Translations under genes and position numbers: made by a program
Notes under the pieces: generated by a model
What the model saw: only the letters and a program-made list of their open reading frames with translations
Database searches by the model: none
What the model was told of the DNA's origin: nothing
Part shown: positions 8,054 to 16,225 of the stretch, one piece after another
Position numbering within the stretch: position 1 is the stretch's first letter
How the letters are laid out: every line of letters starts with the position of its first letter
Origin: Chromatiaceae bacterium
GTDB lineage: Bacteria > Pseudomonadota > Gammaproteobacteria > Chromatiales > Chromatiaceae
Direction of reading: 5' to 3'
Assembly (NCBI GenBank): GCA_024235175.1
Contig: JACKMX010000003.1
Coordinates: 62,001 to 126,000, forward strand
DNA length: 64,000 nt

Positions 8054-8988
8054 GGACAGCGAAGATGGTGCAGTGTGATTTCGGGCGGGCAGTTGAACCG
8101 GACATTGACGATGCAGGTGCCTGCGCCCACAGATGTATAGCCCTGCATCTCCCGGTAGGACCAGGCGGATGATCCCATGTGGCGAGGGCATTTTGCGTCG
8201 AGTGTGATGGGGATGCCGCCCGGAAGACAGATCTGTCCCCCGTGGGTATGGCCGCAAAGGAGCAGGTCGAAACCGGCATGGGCTGCCTGCCTGTAGATCT
8301 CCGGCGTGTGCGACAGCAGGATGGATATATGGTCTTCGGGAATTGCATCAGCGGCTTTTTCCATATTGTCCACCCGGTAGTAGTGGGCGTCATCTATGCC
8401 CGACAGATAGATGCACGCCTGTTCACGCTCCAGCCTGACATTCTCGTTGAGCAGCATGTGGACCCCCATCTGCTCCATCTCCGGCAGCATGCAGATGCTG
8501 TCATGGTTGCCAAAAACACCGTATATCGGCTGTGATAACTGGGTACAGAGGCTGGCCAACTCCTGCATCGCATGATCGAATGGCCCGAAAGTCGCAGCCC
8601 GGTAGTCACCGGTAAGAACACAGACATCATAATCCAGCTGCGCAACAAGGTTGGCAAGTGTCGCCACCGCTGGCGGATTCAGATCCGCGTGGAGGTCACT
8701 CATATGCAACAGCGTGAAGCCGTCGAAAACGGGCGGCAGATTTTTAAGAAACACATTGTTATGCCGCACCTGGATATTCAGTGCATTGCGCTGGCCGCGT
8801 GCGTAGAGTCCCGACAGGCGCAACGTATAACGCATCAGAGAGTGCAGTGAGTACCAGTTTTCCGGGTGGAAGAAATTGAGTCGTTTGGTGAAAACCTGAG
8901 GCGCATGTTCGGACTCTATGCCCAGACGCAGACGCGCGTGCACCTGCCCAAGTCGAATTTCCAGTTGCTGCACTATCTCTTTCTCCAT
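8050..8988 (-). CDS. Metallophosphoesterase (calcineurin-like, YaeI/YkuE type)
   Basis: The 312-residue protein carries every metal-binding motif of the calcineurin-like fold: 'HMSDLHAD', 'VLTGDYRA' in place of GD-R, 'GVFGNHDS', 'ILLSHTPEI' and 'LLCGHTHGGQI'. This motif set is typical of the YaeI/YkuE group, whose members act on membrane-linked or lipid-type phosphodiesters. About 95 residues precede the catalytic domain and look amphipathic, without a clear signal peptide. The substrate is unknown. It is a single-gene unit, convergent with the CarS-like gene and divergent from the DUF364 gene. An association with the neighbouring lipid-activating enzyme would be inference only. Confidence 0.88.
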   Translation of the reverse strand: MEKEIVQQLEIRLGQVHARLRLGIESEHAPQVFTKRLNFFHPENWYSLHSLMRYTLRLSGLYARGQRNALNIQVRHNNVFLKNLPPVFDGFTLLHMSDLHADLNPPAVATLANLVAQLDYDVCVLTGDYRAATFGPFDHAMQELASLCTQLSQPIYGVFGNHDSICMLPEMEQMGVHMLLNENVRLEREQACIYLSGIDDAHYYRVDNMEKAADAIPEDHISILLSHTPEIYRQAAHAGFDLLLCGHTHGGQICLPGGIPITLDAKCPRHMGSSAWSYREMQGYTSVGAGTCIVNVRFNCPPEITLHHLRCP

Positions 8989-9218
8989 GTCTGAAATCTA
9001 AACCGGTTATCCTCTAAGTGCCAGTGGTATACACCGGCTGGTGGCTTTGTTGTGATGTCAACTCCAGGTTTTATAATGTCAGGCTGGTCAAAAAAGAGAA
9101 CAAATCCATACAAATCAGCTGCCGGTCTGCCTGAGGTCCCCGGGGAAGATGCTTCCGGTTCCCTGTTTGATCGGCATTGCAGTTTCAAAAAAGTGTACCG
9201 GTGGGGGGAGTGTGGCCG

Positions 9219-10052
9219 ATGACGCTGTTTCAGGAGTTTCATCATATTGTTCAACGGGTCGGAGAAACGGTTGCAGTTCCCCAGATTGAGGAGGTGCTGC
9301 TGCCATCACACGGGAAGGAAGAGGGAAAGCAGGATGAGTTTGGATTTCTGCTGCTGGCTGATGGCAGCGTTGGGCCCTTTTATACCAGCTTCGATAATTC
9401 GCTCCAGTTAATTCAACAGGAACTCTCCCGGGGTCTCCAGCAGCAGACAGATCCTGTTGTACTGGCGTCAAAATTGGGTGATGACAGATTGCATATCAAT
9501 GCGCTCGCGCTGGGCGCACTCAATGCGATCAGTCAGTTCCTGATGCGGCGGTCCGGATTCGATCCGACTGCGGCCCCGGTGGAGGCGGCGCTGTCGGAGC
9601 CGGCAGGCCGCATTGGTATGGTAGGCTATTTCGGTTCAGTGACGGAACGTTACCTGGCGCAGGGATATCGGATAACGCTGGTCGAGAAAAATCCTGCGCG
9701 AGTGCCGGCCATACCGGGTATGGAAGTAAGCACCGAACCGGCGGTGCTGGCGGGCTGTGACTATATTCTCTGTACCGCCTCGACGCTGATTAACAATACC
9801 TTGTGGGAGATTCTAAACGCCGTCTCTCCTGCAACTGTCATCAAACTGATGGGGCCCAGCGCCAGCTGTCTGCCCGATCCCCTGTTCGCCCGGGGAGTGG
9901 ATCTGGTAGCCGGCATAATGATTGATGACCCGGAGTGCCTGCGCCGCGCATTAAGCCGCGGTGAGTCCTGGGGGGGGTGCGGAAAGAGATATCAGCTGAG
10001 TTCTGGCGGTTATCCTGGGTGGGAAGCATTGCTTGCCCGCTGTCGGTTTTAA
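9219..10052 (+). CDS. DUF364 / Rossmann-like domain protein
   Basis: The protein (277 residues from ATG 9219) looks like the two-domain DUF4213/DUF364 family: an N-terminal part of about 110 residues, then a Rossmann-like domain starting at 'RIGMVGYFGSVTERYLAQGYRITLVEKNP' and containing 'CDYILCTASTLINNTLWEIL' and 'KLMGPSASCLPDPLFARGVD'. The family is described as putative heavy-metal chelation or cofactor proteins and often sits near metal or corrinoid genes; none is seen here. ATG 9219 is chosen over TTG 9177 because a GGGGGGAG run lies eight bases upstream. Its 3' end overlaps the convergent next gene by 4 bp. Confidence 0.72.
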   Translation: MTLFQEFHHIVQRVGETVAVPQIEEVLLPSHGKEEGKQDEFGFLLLADGSVGPFYTSFDNSLQLIQQELSRGLQQQTDPVVLASKLGDDRLHINALALGALNAISQFLMRRSGFDPTAAPVEAALSEPAGRIGMVGYFGSVTERYLAQGYRITLVEKNPARVPAIPGMEVSTEPAVLAGCDYILCTASTLINNTLWEILNAVSPATVIKLMGPSASCLPDPLFARGVDLVAGIMIDDPECLRRALSRGESWGGCGKRYQLSSGGYPGWEALLARCRF

Positions 10053-10411
10053 CTTACGCTCACACGTACGCCCTTGAGGCGTAAAGCCACCAATACCGCA
10101 GCTGCCTGCGCGCTCGTGAGCTTCGCGCGTTTACCGATTTTAAAAAAACCGAGCCGGTCCAGATAGAGTTGGGTAATTTCCAACCGGGAGGCTGCCCCTC
10201 CGAGTGTGGCGAGCAGAGTCTCCTGCACCGGCACATGCCTAGACTCCACATAGTAGATGGCACCACGCTGAGGAAAATAGTGGACCCGGTGCATGCTCAG
10301 ATTGTAGAAGATTTGAAGTTCGTCGGCTGAAGCAGGCAGGCTGACCTCACGCAGGGTCAGGCAGAGCGCTTTGGCGCAGTCTGAATCGACAGGTCCTATA
10401 CCACCGGGCAT
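10049..10411 (-). CDS. Hypothetical protein, 120 residues
   Basis: I do not recognise this protein. The start is supported by GGAGAG six bases before ATG 10411, and the product is soluble with no signal peptide. It reads as mixed alpha/beta, with a basic C-terminal third (LYLDRLGFFKIGKRAKLTSAQAAAVLVALRLKGVRV) that could be a helix-turn-helix-like or nucleic-acid-binding segment. That is a guess from composition. It is convergent with the DUF364 gene (4-bp overlap) and lies just downstream of the ABC-F gene on the same strand (58 bp to its stop), so it may be expressed separately. Confidence 0.5.
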   Translation of the reverse strand: MPGGIGPVDSDCAKALCLTLREVSLPASADELQIFYNLSMHRVHYFPQRGAIYYVESRHVPVQETLLATLGGAASRLEITQLYLDRLGFFKIGKRAKLTSAQAAAVLVALRLKGVRVSVS

Positions 10412-10468
10412 TAAGGCTCTCCACCGAGGGAAAAGAGATAAGTCACATGGTATATTAAATTGAGTGGT

Positions 10469-12358
10469 CTAAGCTGTTTCCATCGCTTCGCTGGCCTCAA
10501 GCCAAGCCTCTTCGACTGCCGCCAGCGCCTGGTCGTTTTCCGCTTTCTCCACAACCAGCTCCTTCAACCGCCCCTTGTTGGCCTCATCGTATAGCTCAGG
10601 GTCTGCCAGCGCCTGTTCTAATGCGGTCTGTTTCCGGTGCAATCGATCGAGATCCCCCTCCAGTTCCCTCAACCTGTTGCGCAGCGGTTGCAGCTGGCGT
10701 CTGCGTTCCGCATCCAGACGTTTTTGCTCCTTGCGTGATACGGCGCCGTGAGGTAGCTGCGGGTCTGCATTAGCCGGCTCCTCCTCCCGGTTCCGCTCGG
10801 CCAGCCAGCGAGGGTAGCTGTCGAGGTCGTCATTGAACTCGGTGACAGTGCCTGCGTTAACCAACAGCAGGCTGTCGGTTGTGGTGCGCAGAAGGTGGCG
10901 GTCATGCGAAACCACCACCATGGCCCCTTCGTAATCCTGCAGCGCCAGGCTAAGGCTGTGGCGCATCTCCAGGTCAAGATGGTTGGTTGGTTCATCCAGC
11001 AACAGCAGGTTGGGGCGCTGATAAACCAGCAGCGCCAGTACCAGCCTGGCTTTTTCACCGCCGGAAAACGGAGCGACCTGCCGCTCTGCCAGTTCACCCG
11101 GAAAACCAAAACCGCCAACATAGTTGCGCAACTCCTGTTCGCGTGCTTTCGGATCGATGCGCGTGAGGTGTTGCAGCGGGGTCTGGTCCGGACGCAACTG
11201 GTCAAGCTGATGCTGGGCGAAGTAGCCGATTTTCAGCTCCCGTGCTGTCTCCCGGATTCCGCCCAGTGGGTTGAGTTCACCCGCAAGCATTTTGATCAAC
11301 GTCGATTTCCCGGCGCCGTTGGGACCAAGCAGGCCGATCCGGTCACCCGGCGAGAGCGTGATATTGAGCCCGTTCAGGATGACGCTGTCACCATAACCGG
11401 CACTGGCCAGTTCCAAACGAATAAGTGGGTGGGGATTTTTTTCCGGCGCTTTAAAGCTGAATTGAAAGGGTGAGTCCACGTGAGCAGGAGCGATAATCTC
11501 CATCCGCTGCAATGCCTTCAGGCGGCTTTGTGCCTGGCGTGCCTTGGTCGCCTTGGCGCGGAAACGGTCGACATAACTGTGGATATGGGCAATTTCCCGC
11601 TGTTGTTTGCTGAAAGCGGCCTGTTGGTTTGCGAGACGTTCAGCGCGGATCACTTCGAATGCACTGTAGTTACCGGTATAGAGGGTTATGCTGCCTTGTT
11701 CGATATGGGCGATATGGCTGGCTACCGCATCCAGAAAGTCACGGTCGTGCGAGATCAGGAGCAATGTGCCTTGGTAGTTTTTGAGCCACTCTTCAAGCCA
11801 GATAACGGCATCCAGGTCGAGATGATTGGTCGGTTCATCCAGCAGCAACAGGTCGGAGCGGCACATCAGTGCGCGCGCCAGGTTTAGACGCATGCGCCAT
11901 CCCCCTGAGAACTGCTCTACCGGCAACTCCTCCTCGCCGGGGCGGAAGCCCAAGCCGTGAATCAGCTGCGCTGCACGTGAACGCGCACTGTAACCGTCGA
12001 TGTTGTCCAGCCTGGTATGCAGTTCCGCCACCCTGGCGCCGAGCCCTGCCCGTTCCGCCTTTGTGAGCTGCTTTTGCACCTCGCGCAGTTCGGCATCCCC
12101 ATCCAGGACATACTCTATGGCCGCCCGCGGGTCGGACGGGGTCTCCTGCGCCAGGTGAGCGATGATCCAGTCCCGGGGCAGTTGAAAATCACCGCTATCG
12201 ACAGGCACTTTGTCCAGAATCAGCGCGAAGAGACTGGATTTTCCGGTACCGTTGGCTCCGGTAACACCGATGCGCTGGCCAGGGTGAATGTTGAAGCTGG
12301 CATTGCTGAAGAGCAGTTTGCTGCCACGCCTAAGGCTGAGTTGATGGAATCTGAGCAT
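10469..12358 (-). CDS. ABC-F family ATPase (YheS/Uup type)
   Basis: The protein (629 residues from ATG 12358) has two ABC ATPase domains on one chain and no membrane segment, the ABC-F layout. Domain 1 has Walker A 'GANGTGKSSLF' and signature 'FSGGWRMRLNLARAL'. Domain 2 has 'GPNGAGKSTLIKML' and 'FSGGEKARLVLALL'. Both have DEPTNHLDL Walker B segments. A charged linker lies between the domains, and the C-terminal arm (about 540-629) is a predicted coiled coil rich in Glu, Arg and Leu. YheS-type proteins act on ribosomes as translation factors. ATG 12358 (MLRFHQLSL) is preferred over the upstream in-frame ATG because family members begin directly with this strand. Confidence 0.9.
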   Translation of the reverse strand: MLRFHQLSLRRGSKLLFSNASFNIHPGQRIGVTGANGTGKSSLFALILDKVPVDSGDFQLPRDWIIAHLAQETPSDPRAAIEYVLDGDAELREVQKQLTKAERAGLGARVAELHTRLDNIDGYSARSRAAQLIHGLGFRPGEEELPVEQFSGGWRMRLNLARALMCRSDLLLLDEPTNHLDLDAVIWLEEWLKNYQGTLLLISHDRDFLDAVASHIAHIEQGSITLYTGNYSAFEVIRAERLANQQAAFSKQQREIAHIHSYVDRFRAKATKARQAQSRLKALQRMEIIAPAHVDSPFQFSFKAPEKNPHPLIRLELASAGYGDSVILNGLNITLSPGDRIGLLGPNGAGKSTLIKMLAGELNPLGGIRETARELKIGYFAQHQLDQLRPDQTPLQHLTRIDPKAREQELRNYVGGFGFPGELAERQVAPFSGGEKARLVLALLVYQRPNLLLLDEPTNHLDLEMRHSLSLALQDYEGAMVVVSHDRHLLRTTTDSLLLVNAGTVTEFNDDLDSYPRWLAERNREEEPANADPQLPHGAVSRKEQKRLDAERRRQLQPLRNRLRELEGDLDRLHRKQTALEQALADPELYDEANKGRLKELVVEKAENDQALAAVEEAWLEASEAMETA

Positions 12359-12555
12359 GGGAGCGGAGTTTACCAGTTTTGCCAGGAGCCAATGCATTTG
12401 CCACTCTTGACAAGTGGGCGGAAAAGACCAATCCGGCACAGGAACATGGGATCGTCACCCTGTTGATGTATATCATCATTGTCGGATGCAGCACAGCTAA
12501 ACTTATAAATGAGGGGTACCAGGGATTGGTTCTGGAAAATTAGGGAGGTTGCGAA

Positions 12556-13065
12556 ATGAACGGGAACAGGACGGTTGAGTATGCGGCGGAAGTCGCCAAG
12601 TCGCTGGTTAAGAACTCTCCATTGGCTGTTGAACTCTCGGATGATCAGTGCTCGGTGCTGGCAGGGATCATAAGGGTTGCAGGCCTGAAGGCCGGTGAAT
12701 TTCTGCTGCAGGAGGGAGAGGTCGACGACTCGCTGCATGTGCTGGTGAGCGGCAGACTGGAAGTGGTAAAGAGCGATCAGGGCGGAGAGTATGTGACGCT
12801 GCATGTGCTGCAGCCCGGCGATATGGCGGGCGAACTGGGTTTTATCGATGGCATGCCGCATAGTGCGGGTTTAAGGGCAATCACCGATAGCGAAGTATTC
12901 AATATTCACCGGAAGGAGTTCGATGCGCTGATCGAAAAAGAGCCTGACCTGATTTATAAGGTCATGCGCGCAATCGTACGCACGGTGCATAAGATAGTGT
13001 GCGCCATGAATTTCCAGCACGCGCAGCTGACCGATTACATATCGCGTCAGCACGGTAGATACTGA
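12556..13065 (+). CDS. Cyclic nucleotide-binding domain protein
   Basis: This 169-residue protein has one CAP-type cNMP-binding barrel (about residues 35-140). It includes 'LLQEGEVDDSLHVLVSGRLEVVK' and the phosphate-binding-cassette region 'PGDMAGELGFIDGMPHSAGLRA', where G-E-L-x2-[IL] and the later R/A positions fit ligand-binding members. The C-terminus is a helix (DLIYKVMRAIVRTVHKIVCAMNFQH) without a DNA-binding helix-turn-helix, so it is not a Crp-type regulator; it may signal through partner contact. GGAGG lies seven bases before ATG 12556. It stands alone, divergent from the ABC-F gene. The ligand (cAMP, c-di-GMP or none) cannot be told from sequence. Confidence 0.85.
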   Translation: MNGNRTVEYAAEVAKSLVKNSPLAVELSDDQCSVLAGIIRVAGLKAGEFLLQEGEVDDSLHVLVSGRLEVVKSDQGGEYVTLHVLQPGDMAGELGFIDGMPHSAGLRAITDSEVFNIHRKEFDALIEKEPDLIYKVMRAIVRTVHKIVCAMNFQHAQLTDYISRQHGRY

Positions 13066-13082
13066 TTAAACGGTGCGCCCAG

Positions 13083-13113
13083 CCGCATTGCAGGATATGC
13101 TCCTGCAGTGCGG
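13083..13113. terminator. Strong hairpin between convergent genes
   Basis: Thirteen-base arms (13083-13095 and 13101-13113) pair with a single G-U and enclose a 5-nt loop. Shorter CAG/CTG flanks extend the stem with mismatches. It lies 17 bp after the stop of the cNMP-binding gene and before the stop of a small minus-strand gene. No T-tract follows, so termination is likely from position but not proven by form. Confidence 0.45.
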
Positions 13114-13155
13114 ATCAGGCTGGATAATATGCTGTTGGAAAAACAGGAAGACAGT

Positions 13156-13284
13156 CTATTTGGCAGGCTTGCGCTGGAAAAGCGAAACGATAAGGTGCTT
13201 TGCAAGCAAGAGTATGACAATATAAAAAACAACCAGCAAGAACTGCATTCCCATAACACCGAAAAAACCGAGTATTGATTCCAT
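13156..13284 (-). CDS. Small single-pass membrane protein, 42 residues
   Basis: This short frame begins at ATG 13284 with AAGG five to six bases upstream. It encodes a hydrophobic core (residues about 12-34, MQFLLVVFYIVILLLAKHLI) followed by a basic tail 'FQRKPAK', a classic N-out/C-in small membrane protein. It ends before a strong stem-loop. I do not recognise a family. It lies 290 bp downstream of the HybE-like gene on the same strand and could be an independent small gene. Its reality rests on the ribosome binding site and topology alone. Confidence 0.45.
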   Translation of the reverse strand: MESILGFFGVMGMQFLLVVFYIVILLLAKHLIVSLFQRKPAK

Positions 13285-13576
13285 AACTACCTTAACTGCC
13301 TTCAATAAATAGTAAATTACTAAACAGTAATATTCTAACACACTGGATTGCAGAATCTATCAATGAATCTGCAGAGTGGGTGATTACCGGATATTTGAAC
13401 GGTCCGGCGCATGAGCGGTGCAACAGCAGTCCAGCATATACAGCGGAAAATCACCTGGTCATCAGGTGTTTGTGCAGGAAAACAGAGTGTACGACTGCCC
13501 AACCCGAGACCTTCTGGGGTTATAACGGCGCGGGTCGATATTTATTAAGTAGTGATGGAGTGATCTGAATAAAAAT

Positions 13577-14137
13577 TTACTGTTTGAATATTCCGGAGAA
13601 GAACTCGCGGCGGCTGATCTCCTCCTGCAGGGGATTCCTCTTCTGCATTTTTTCGATATTCCGGTTTCGGGTCTCGATAATCCGGTTCCATGCAGCGAAG
13701 GCTTCTTCAGGGGTGTTGAAATTCAGCATTGAAAATATCAGCGGATGTAGCAGGTAGTGGCCTATTGCCGCTGAGTAGTTCAGGTGTGCCCGCTGTTTTC
13801 CGGTCAACAGCGGAATCTCGAAAGCTGGGCCGATAACCTGGTAGTCGCGGCCGATGCGGGCTTCTGCATGCCACTCCGGTGGTATCTGCAGACCAGGATC
13901 ACTGTCCGGAACGAACAGGCGCGCAAGCATCCAGGGGGTCAGAAGCAGAAACACCCGATACTCGTCCAGGCGGCGAAAGGCGTGCGTCAATATGGGAAGC
14001 GCGTGATTGGCGCTCAGGTCGTCTGCAAAATATTGGATGCAGATTCGGCGGTGCTCTTCTACCACCGCAGCCTGAAGAGCCTTATCACTCTCCAGTTCAG
14101 CAGGTACCGGCTGCCAGGAGCCCCCGGCCGGTTTCAT
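13577..14137 (-). CDS. HybE-like chaperone in a molybdoenzyme operon
   Basis: The 186-residue protein resembles the HybE family (hydrogenase-2 operon chaperone) through its core 'YRVFLLLTPWMLARLFVPDSDPGLQIP' (TPWML at residues 67-71) and the region after it (GPAFEIPLLTGKQRAHLNYSAAIGHYLLHPL). HybE is thought to guard Tat export of cofactor-loaded hydrogenase. No hydrogenase gene is present; the gene overlaps the TorD-like gene by 4 bp (ATGA) as the last member of the psr-like operon. I infer a role in assembly or Tat proofreading of that enzyme or its FeS subunit. The C-terminus has a charged extension (about residues 150-186) beyond the core. Confidence 0.65.
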   Translation of the reverse strand: MKPAGGSWQPVPAELESDKALQAAVVEEHRRICIQYFADDLSANHALPILTHAFRRLDEYRVFLLLTPWMLARLFVPDSDPGLQIPPEWHAEARIGRDYQVIGPAFEIPLLTGKQRAHLNYSAAIGHYLLHPLIFSMLNFNTPEEAFAAWNRIIETRNRNIEKMQKRNPLQEEISRREFFSGIFKQ

Positions 14138-14643
14138 GCAGTGATCCAGACTTGTAGCCGCTCGCCCAGAGAGCGATAGAGTTTGATCCGGGTCTCCTGC
14201 TGGAGTCGCTCACTGAACTCGGGCAGCCACCCGGAGAGATGTTTATCGCGTAAGGATTTCAGCTGGATATCCGCATCCGGCGTTCTCCGTTCGAGTAACA
14301 GGGCTGCAAACTCCAGCATGACCCCCAGGTAATCCGCCTGGAGGCCTTCGGTCACCGAAACCCCCGCCTCGGCGTAGAGCTGGACAAGCTCATCGCAGGC
14401 GGGGCCCGCCATACGCCCATGACGATAAATGGATTCGAATGGAGCGCATGGAGTCTTCGGATAGCCATTGATGAACAGCCTTGTGTGTTCCCCCTGCCAC
14501 TCCTGCAGCGGAAGATCCATCAGTTCATCCACGGGCGGTCGCAGCCAGGCGTGTTCTGTCGCCAGTTCCCGCAGGGTCGGCAGTGAATTCTCATCGGGCC
14601 TACCCAATAGCATCGCTGCCAGCTGCAACAGGCGGGCGGACAT
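14134..14643 (-). CDS. TorD/DmsD-family molybdoenzyme chaperone
   Basis: The protein (169 residues from ATG 14643) is an all-helical TorD-type chaperone with the family core 'EHTRLFINGYPKTPCAPFESIYRHGRMAG' (about 52-80) and 'DYLGVMLEFAALLLERR'. Such proteins bind the twin-arginine signal of one partner molybdoenzyme, hold it unfolded at the signal, and help insert the molybdopterin cofactor before export. The partner here is surely the catalytic subunit encoded four genes upstream. The gene starts two bases after the nrfD-like stop and overlaps the HybE-like gene by 4 bp, so translation is coupled. An in-frame upstream start would push the N-terminus into the nrfD-like gene and is rejected. 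Confidence 0.85.
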   Translation of the reverse strand: MSARLLQLAAMLLGRPDENSLPTLRELATEHAWLRPPVDELMDLPLQEWQGEHTRLFINGYPKTPCAPFESIYRHGRMAGPACDELVQLYAEAGVSVTEGLQADYLGVMLEFAALLLERRTPDADIQLKSLRDKHLSGWLPEFSERLQQETRIKLYRSLGERLQVWITA

Positions 14644-14645
14644 GA

Positions 14646-15608
14646 TTACCAGGGCCTGGCGTAAACGCCTGCGTACATGAAGTAATGCCGTAGCAGATAT
14701 CCGCCTACCAGCACCAGTACCGATGCCAGCATGATCGGTGCAGGAGAGCGCCATCCCTTTATCACCCCCTTAAGCTCCAGAAAGAAGGGTACCACCAGAC
14801 CGAAACCGATGAAGCCGATCAACCAGCCCCAGTCGTTCCATAACAGCTGGGCCGAAATTGCGGCGGATTGAGATCCACGCTGCAGATAGAAGAAAAACGA
14901 GAACAGAATAATGAGCTCTGCGGCAATCAGCATCAGATCCGTGCGTTCATAGAAAACCCGCAGAGGCCGGTCCTCCTCGCGTTTCTTTATTGCCAGATTC
15001 AGAATCAACAGCAGGAACGCCATGGCGGTGGAGAAGGCCGATACGGTAAACAGCAAAGGGACGCCGGGATTGTGCCAAAGCGCCACCGCAGGGAACGACT
15101 GCAGCAGCAGGCCGGTATAAACCACGGTGCCAATGCCATTGATAGTGGCAAGCCAGCCGCACAACCGGCAGTGCCTGCCGCAGGTGCTGCCGATCTTCTG
15201 GACCAGAGGCAAAGCGAGGATGTTCTTCAGAATGGGAATGCTGTTGAAAAATTCGGATTCCAGCATGTATGGGAGTGAATAGAGGAATCCCCAAACCATC
15301 ATCCAGACAATAAACTGAGTGCCCCAGGCAATCCAGGCGTGGGGCTGATTGAACAGCACCAGTGGGTTGAGTACATGGATTACCGCCAAATGATCCAACA
15401 GATGAATAAACAACATGGAAGAGCCGAGACTGAGCATGATGATGCCTGACCAGGCCCCCCAAAGCACCAACTCCTTATGCGGCTTCATATACATATCGGT
15501 GAGAAATGTGGTGGTTAGCGTAGCCGCACCCAAACCACCGAAATAGAGATAGACTGCCAGCCACCAGGTCCAGAGATCTTGCGTAAAAAAACCAGTTGTG
15601 ACGTCCAT
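14646..15608 (-). CDS. NrfD/PsrC-family membrane subunit of molybdoenzyme
   Basis: This 320-residue polytopic protein has about eight to nine membrane segments and starts with 'FFTQDLWTWWLAVYLYFGGLGAATLTTTFL', typical of PsrC/NrfD quinone-site subunits. It anchors the catalytic and FeS subunits on the outer face of the inner membrane and exchanges electrons with quinone. It ends with an eighth or ninth helix and 'YFMYAGVYARPW'. A Cys-rich loop 'STCGRHCRLCG' (about residues 142-152) is unusual for the family and could bind metal. Its start overlaps the FeS gene's stop by one base (TGATG), as expected for a tightly coupled operon. Confidence 0.9.
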   Translation of the reverse strand: MDVTTGFFTQDLWTWWLAVYLYFGGLGAATLTTTFLTDMYMKPHKELVLWGAWSGIIMLSLGSSMLFIHLLDHLAVIHVLNPLVLFNQPHAWIAWGTQFIVWMMVWGFLYSLPYMLESEFFNSIPILKNILALPLVQKIGSTCGRHCRLCGWLATINGIGTVVYTGLLLQSFPAVALWHNPGVPLLFTVSAFSTAMAFLLLILNLAIKKREEDRPLRVFYERTDLMLIAAELIILFSFFFYLQRGSQSAAISAQLLWNDWGWLIGFIGFGLVVPFFLELKGVIKGWRSPAPIMLASVLVLVGGYLLRHYFMYAGVYARPW

Positions 15609-16225
15609 CAGCCTCTCCTCTTCAGGTCATCGACATAATACACATTGGGTTGTGTGCCCAGATGGGCCATGAGTGGTCGGGCGGTACCGCTGGCGACCAT
15701 TTTTGTTACCGGATCGTCCGGGTTGTCCAGATCGCCAAACTGACGCGCAGAACCGACGCAGGTCTCCACACAGGCCGGTTTACGCCCGTTCAGCACCCTC
15801 TGGGCGCAGAAATTACATTTGTCCATGCTTGGCCGGGTGCGGCGGTATGCCTCCTCACCGAAAAACTCCCGCCCCTGCCTGACATCGGAATAAGTTACTG
15901 CATATCTGGCATCATAGGGGCAGGCCATGGCGCAGGCGCCGCAACCCATACAAGTCTCTTCGTCCACCAGCACTATACCGTTCTCCATTTTGCGGGTTGC
16001 GCCGGTAGGGCAGACGCTCATGCAGGGTGGATTGTCGCAATGGTTACAGAGACGCGGAAAGAAGCGCCGGTGAATATCCTCTGCGGTGCCGATCTCTTTG
16101 TCGTGAACGTAAGTGCGCCACTTGTTTTTCCATACAGGAGTCTGGTTTTCCATCGCGCAGGCTGCCATACAGGCATTGCAGCCGACGCAGGTGTTGAGGT
16201 CGATGACCATGGCGTAGTGAGTCAT
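15608..16225 (-). CDS. 4Fe-4S electron-transfer subunit (PsrB/DmsB-like)
   Basis: The 205-residue protein carries four cysteine groups for four [4Fe-4S] clusters: 'CVGCNACMAAC' (C13, C16, C19, C23), 'CNHCDNPPCMSVC', 'CMGCGACAMAC' and 'CNFCAQRVLNGRKPACVETC'. This is the standard layout of subunits that wire a molybdopterin catalytic subunit to a membrane quinone subunit. It has no signal peptide and would be carried out by the Tat-tagged catalytic subunit. AAAGGAGGTG lies seven bases before ATG 16225, and the gene overlaps the catalytic gene's stop by 4 bp. No cluster ligand appears missing. Confidence 0.93.
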   Translation of the reverse strand: MTHYAMVIDLNTCVGCNACMAACAMENQTPVWKNKWRTYVHDKEIGTAEDIHRRFFPRLCNHCDNPPCMSVCPTGATRKMENGIVLVDEETCMGCGACAMACPYDARYAVTYSDVRQGREFFGEEAYRRTRPSMDKCNFCAQRVLNGRKPACVETCVGSARQFGDLDNPDDPVTKMVASGTARPLMAHLGTQPNVYYVDDLKRRG

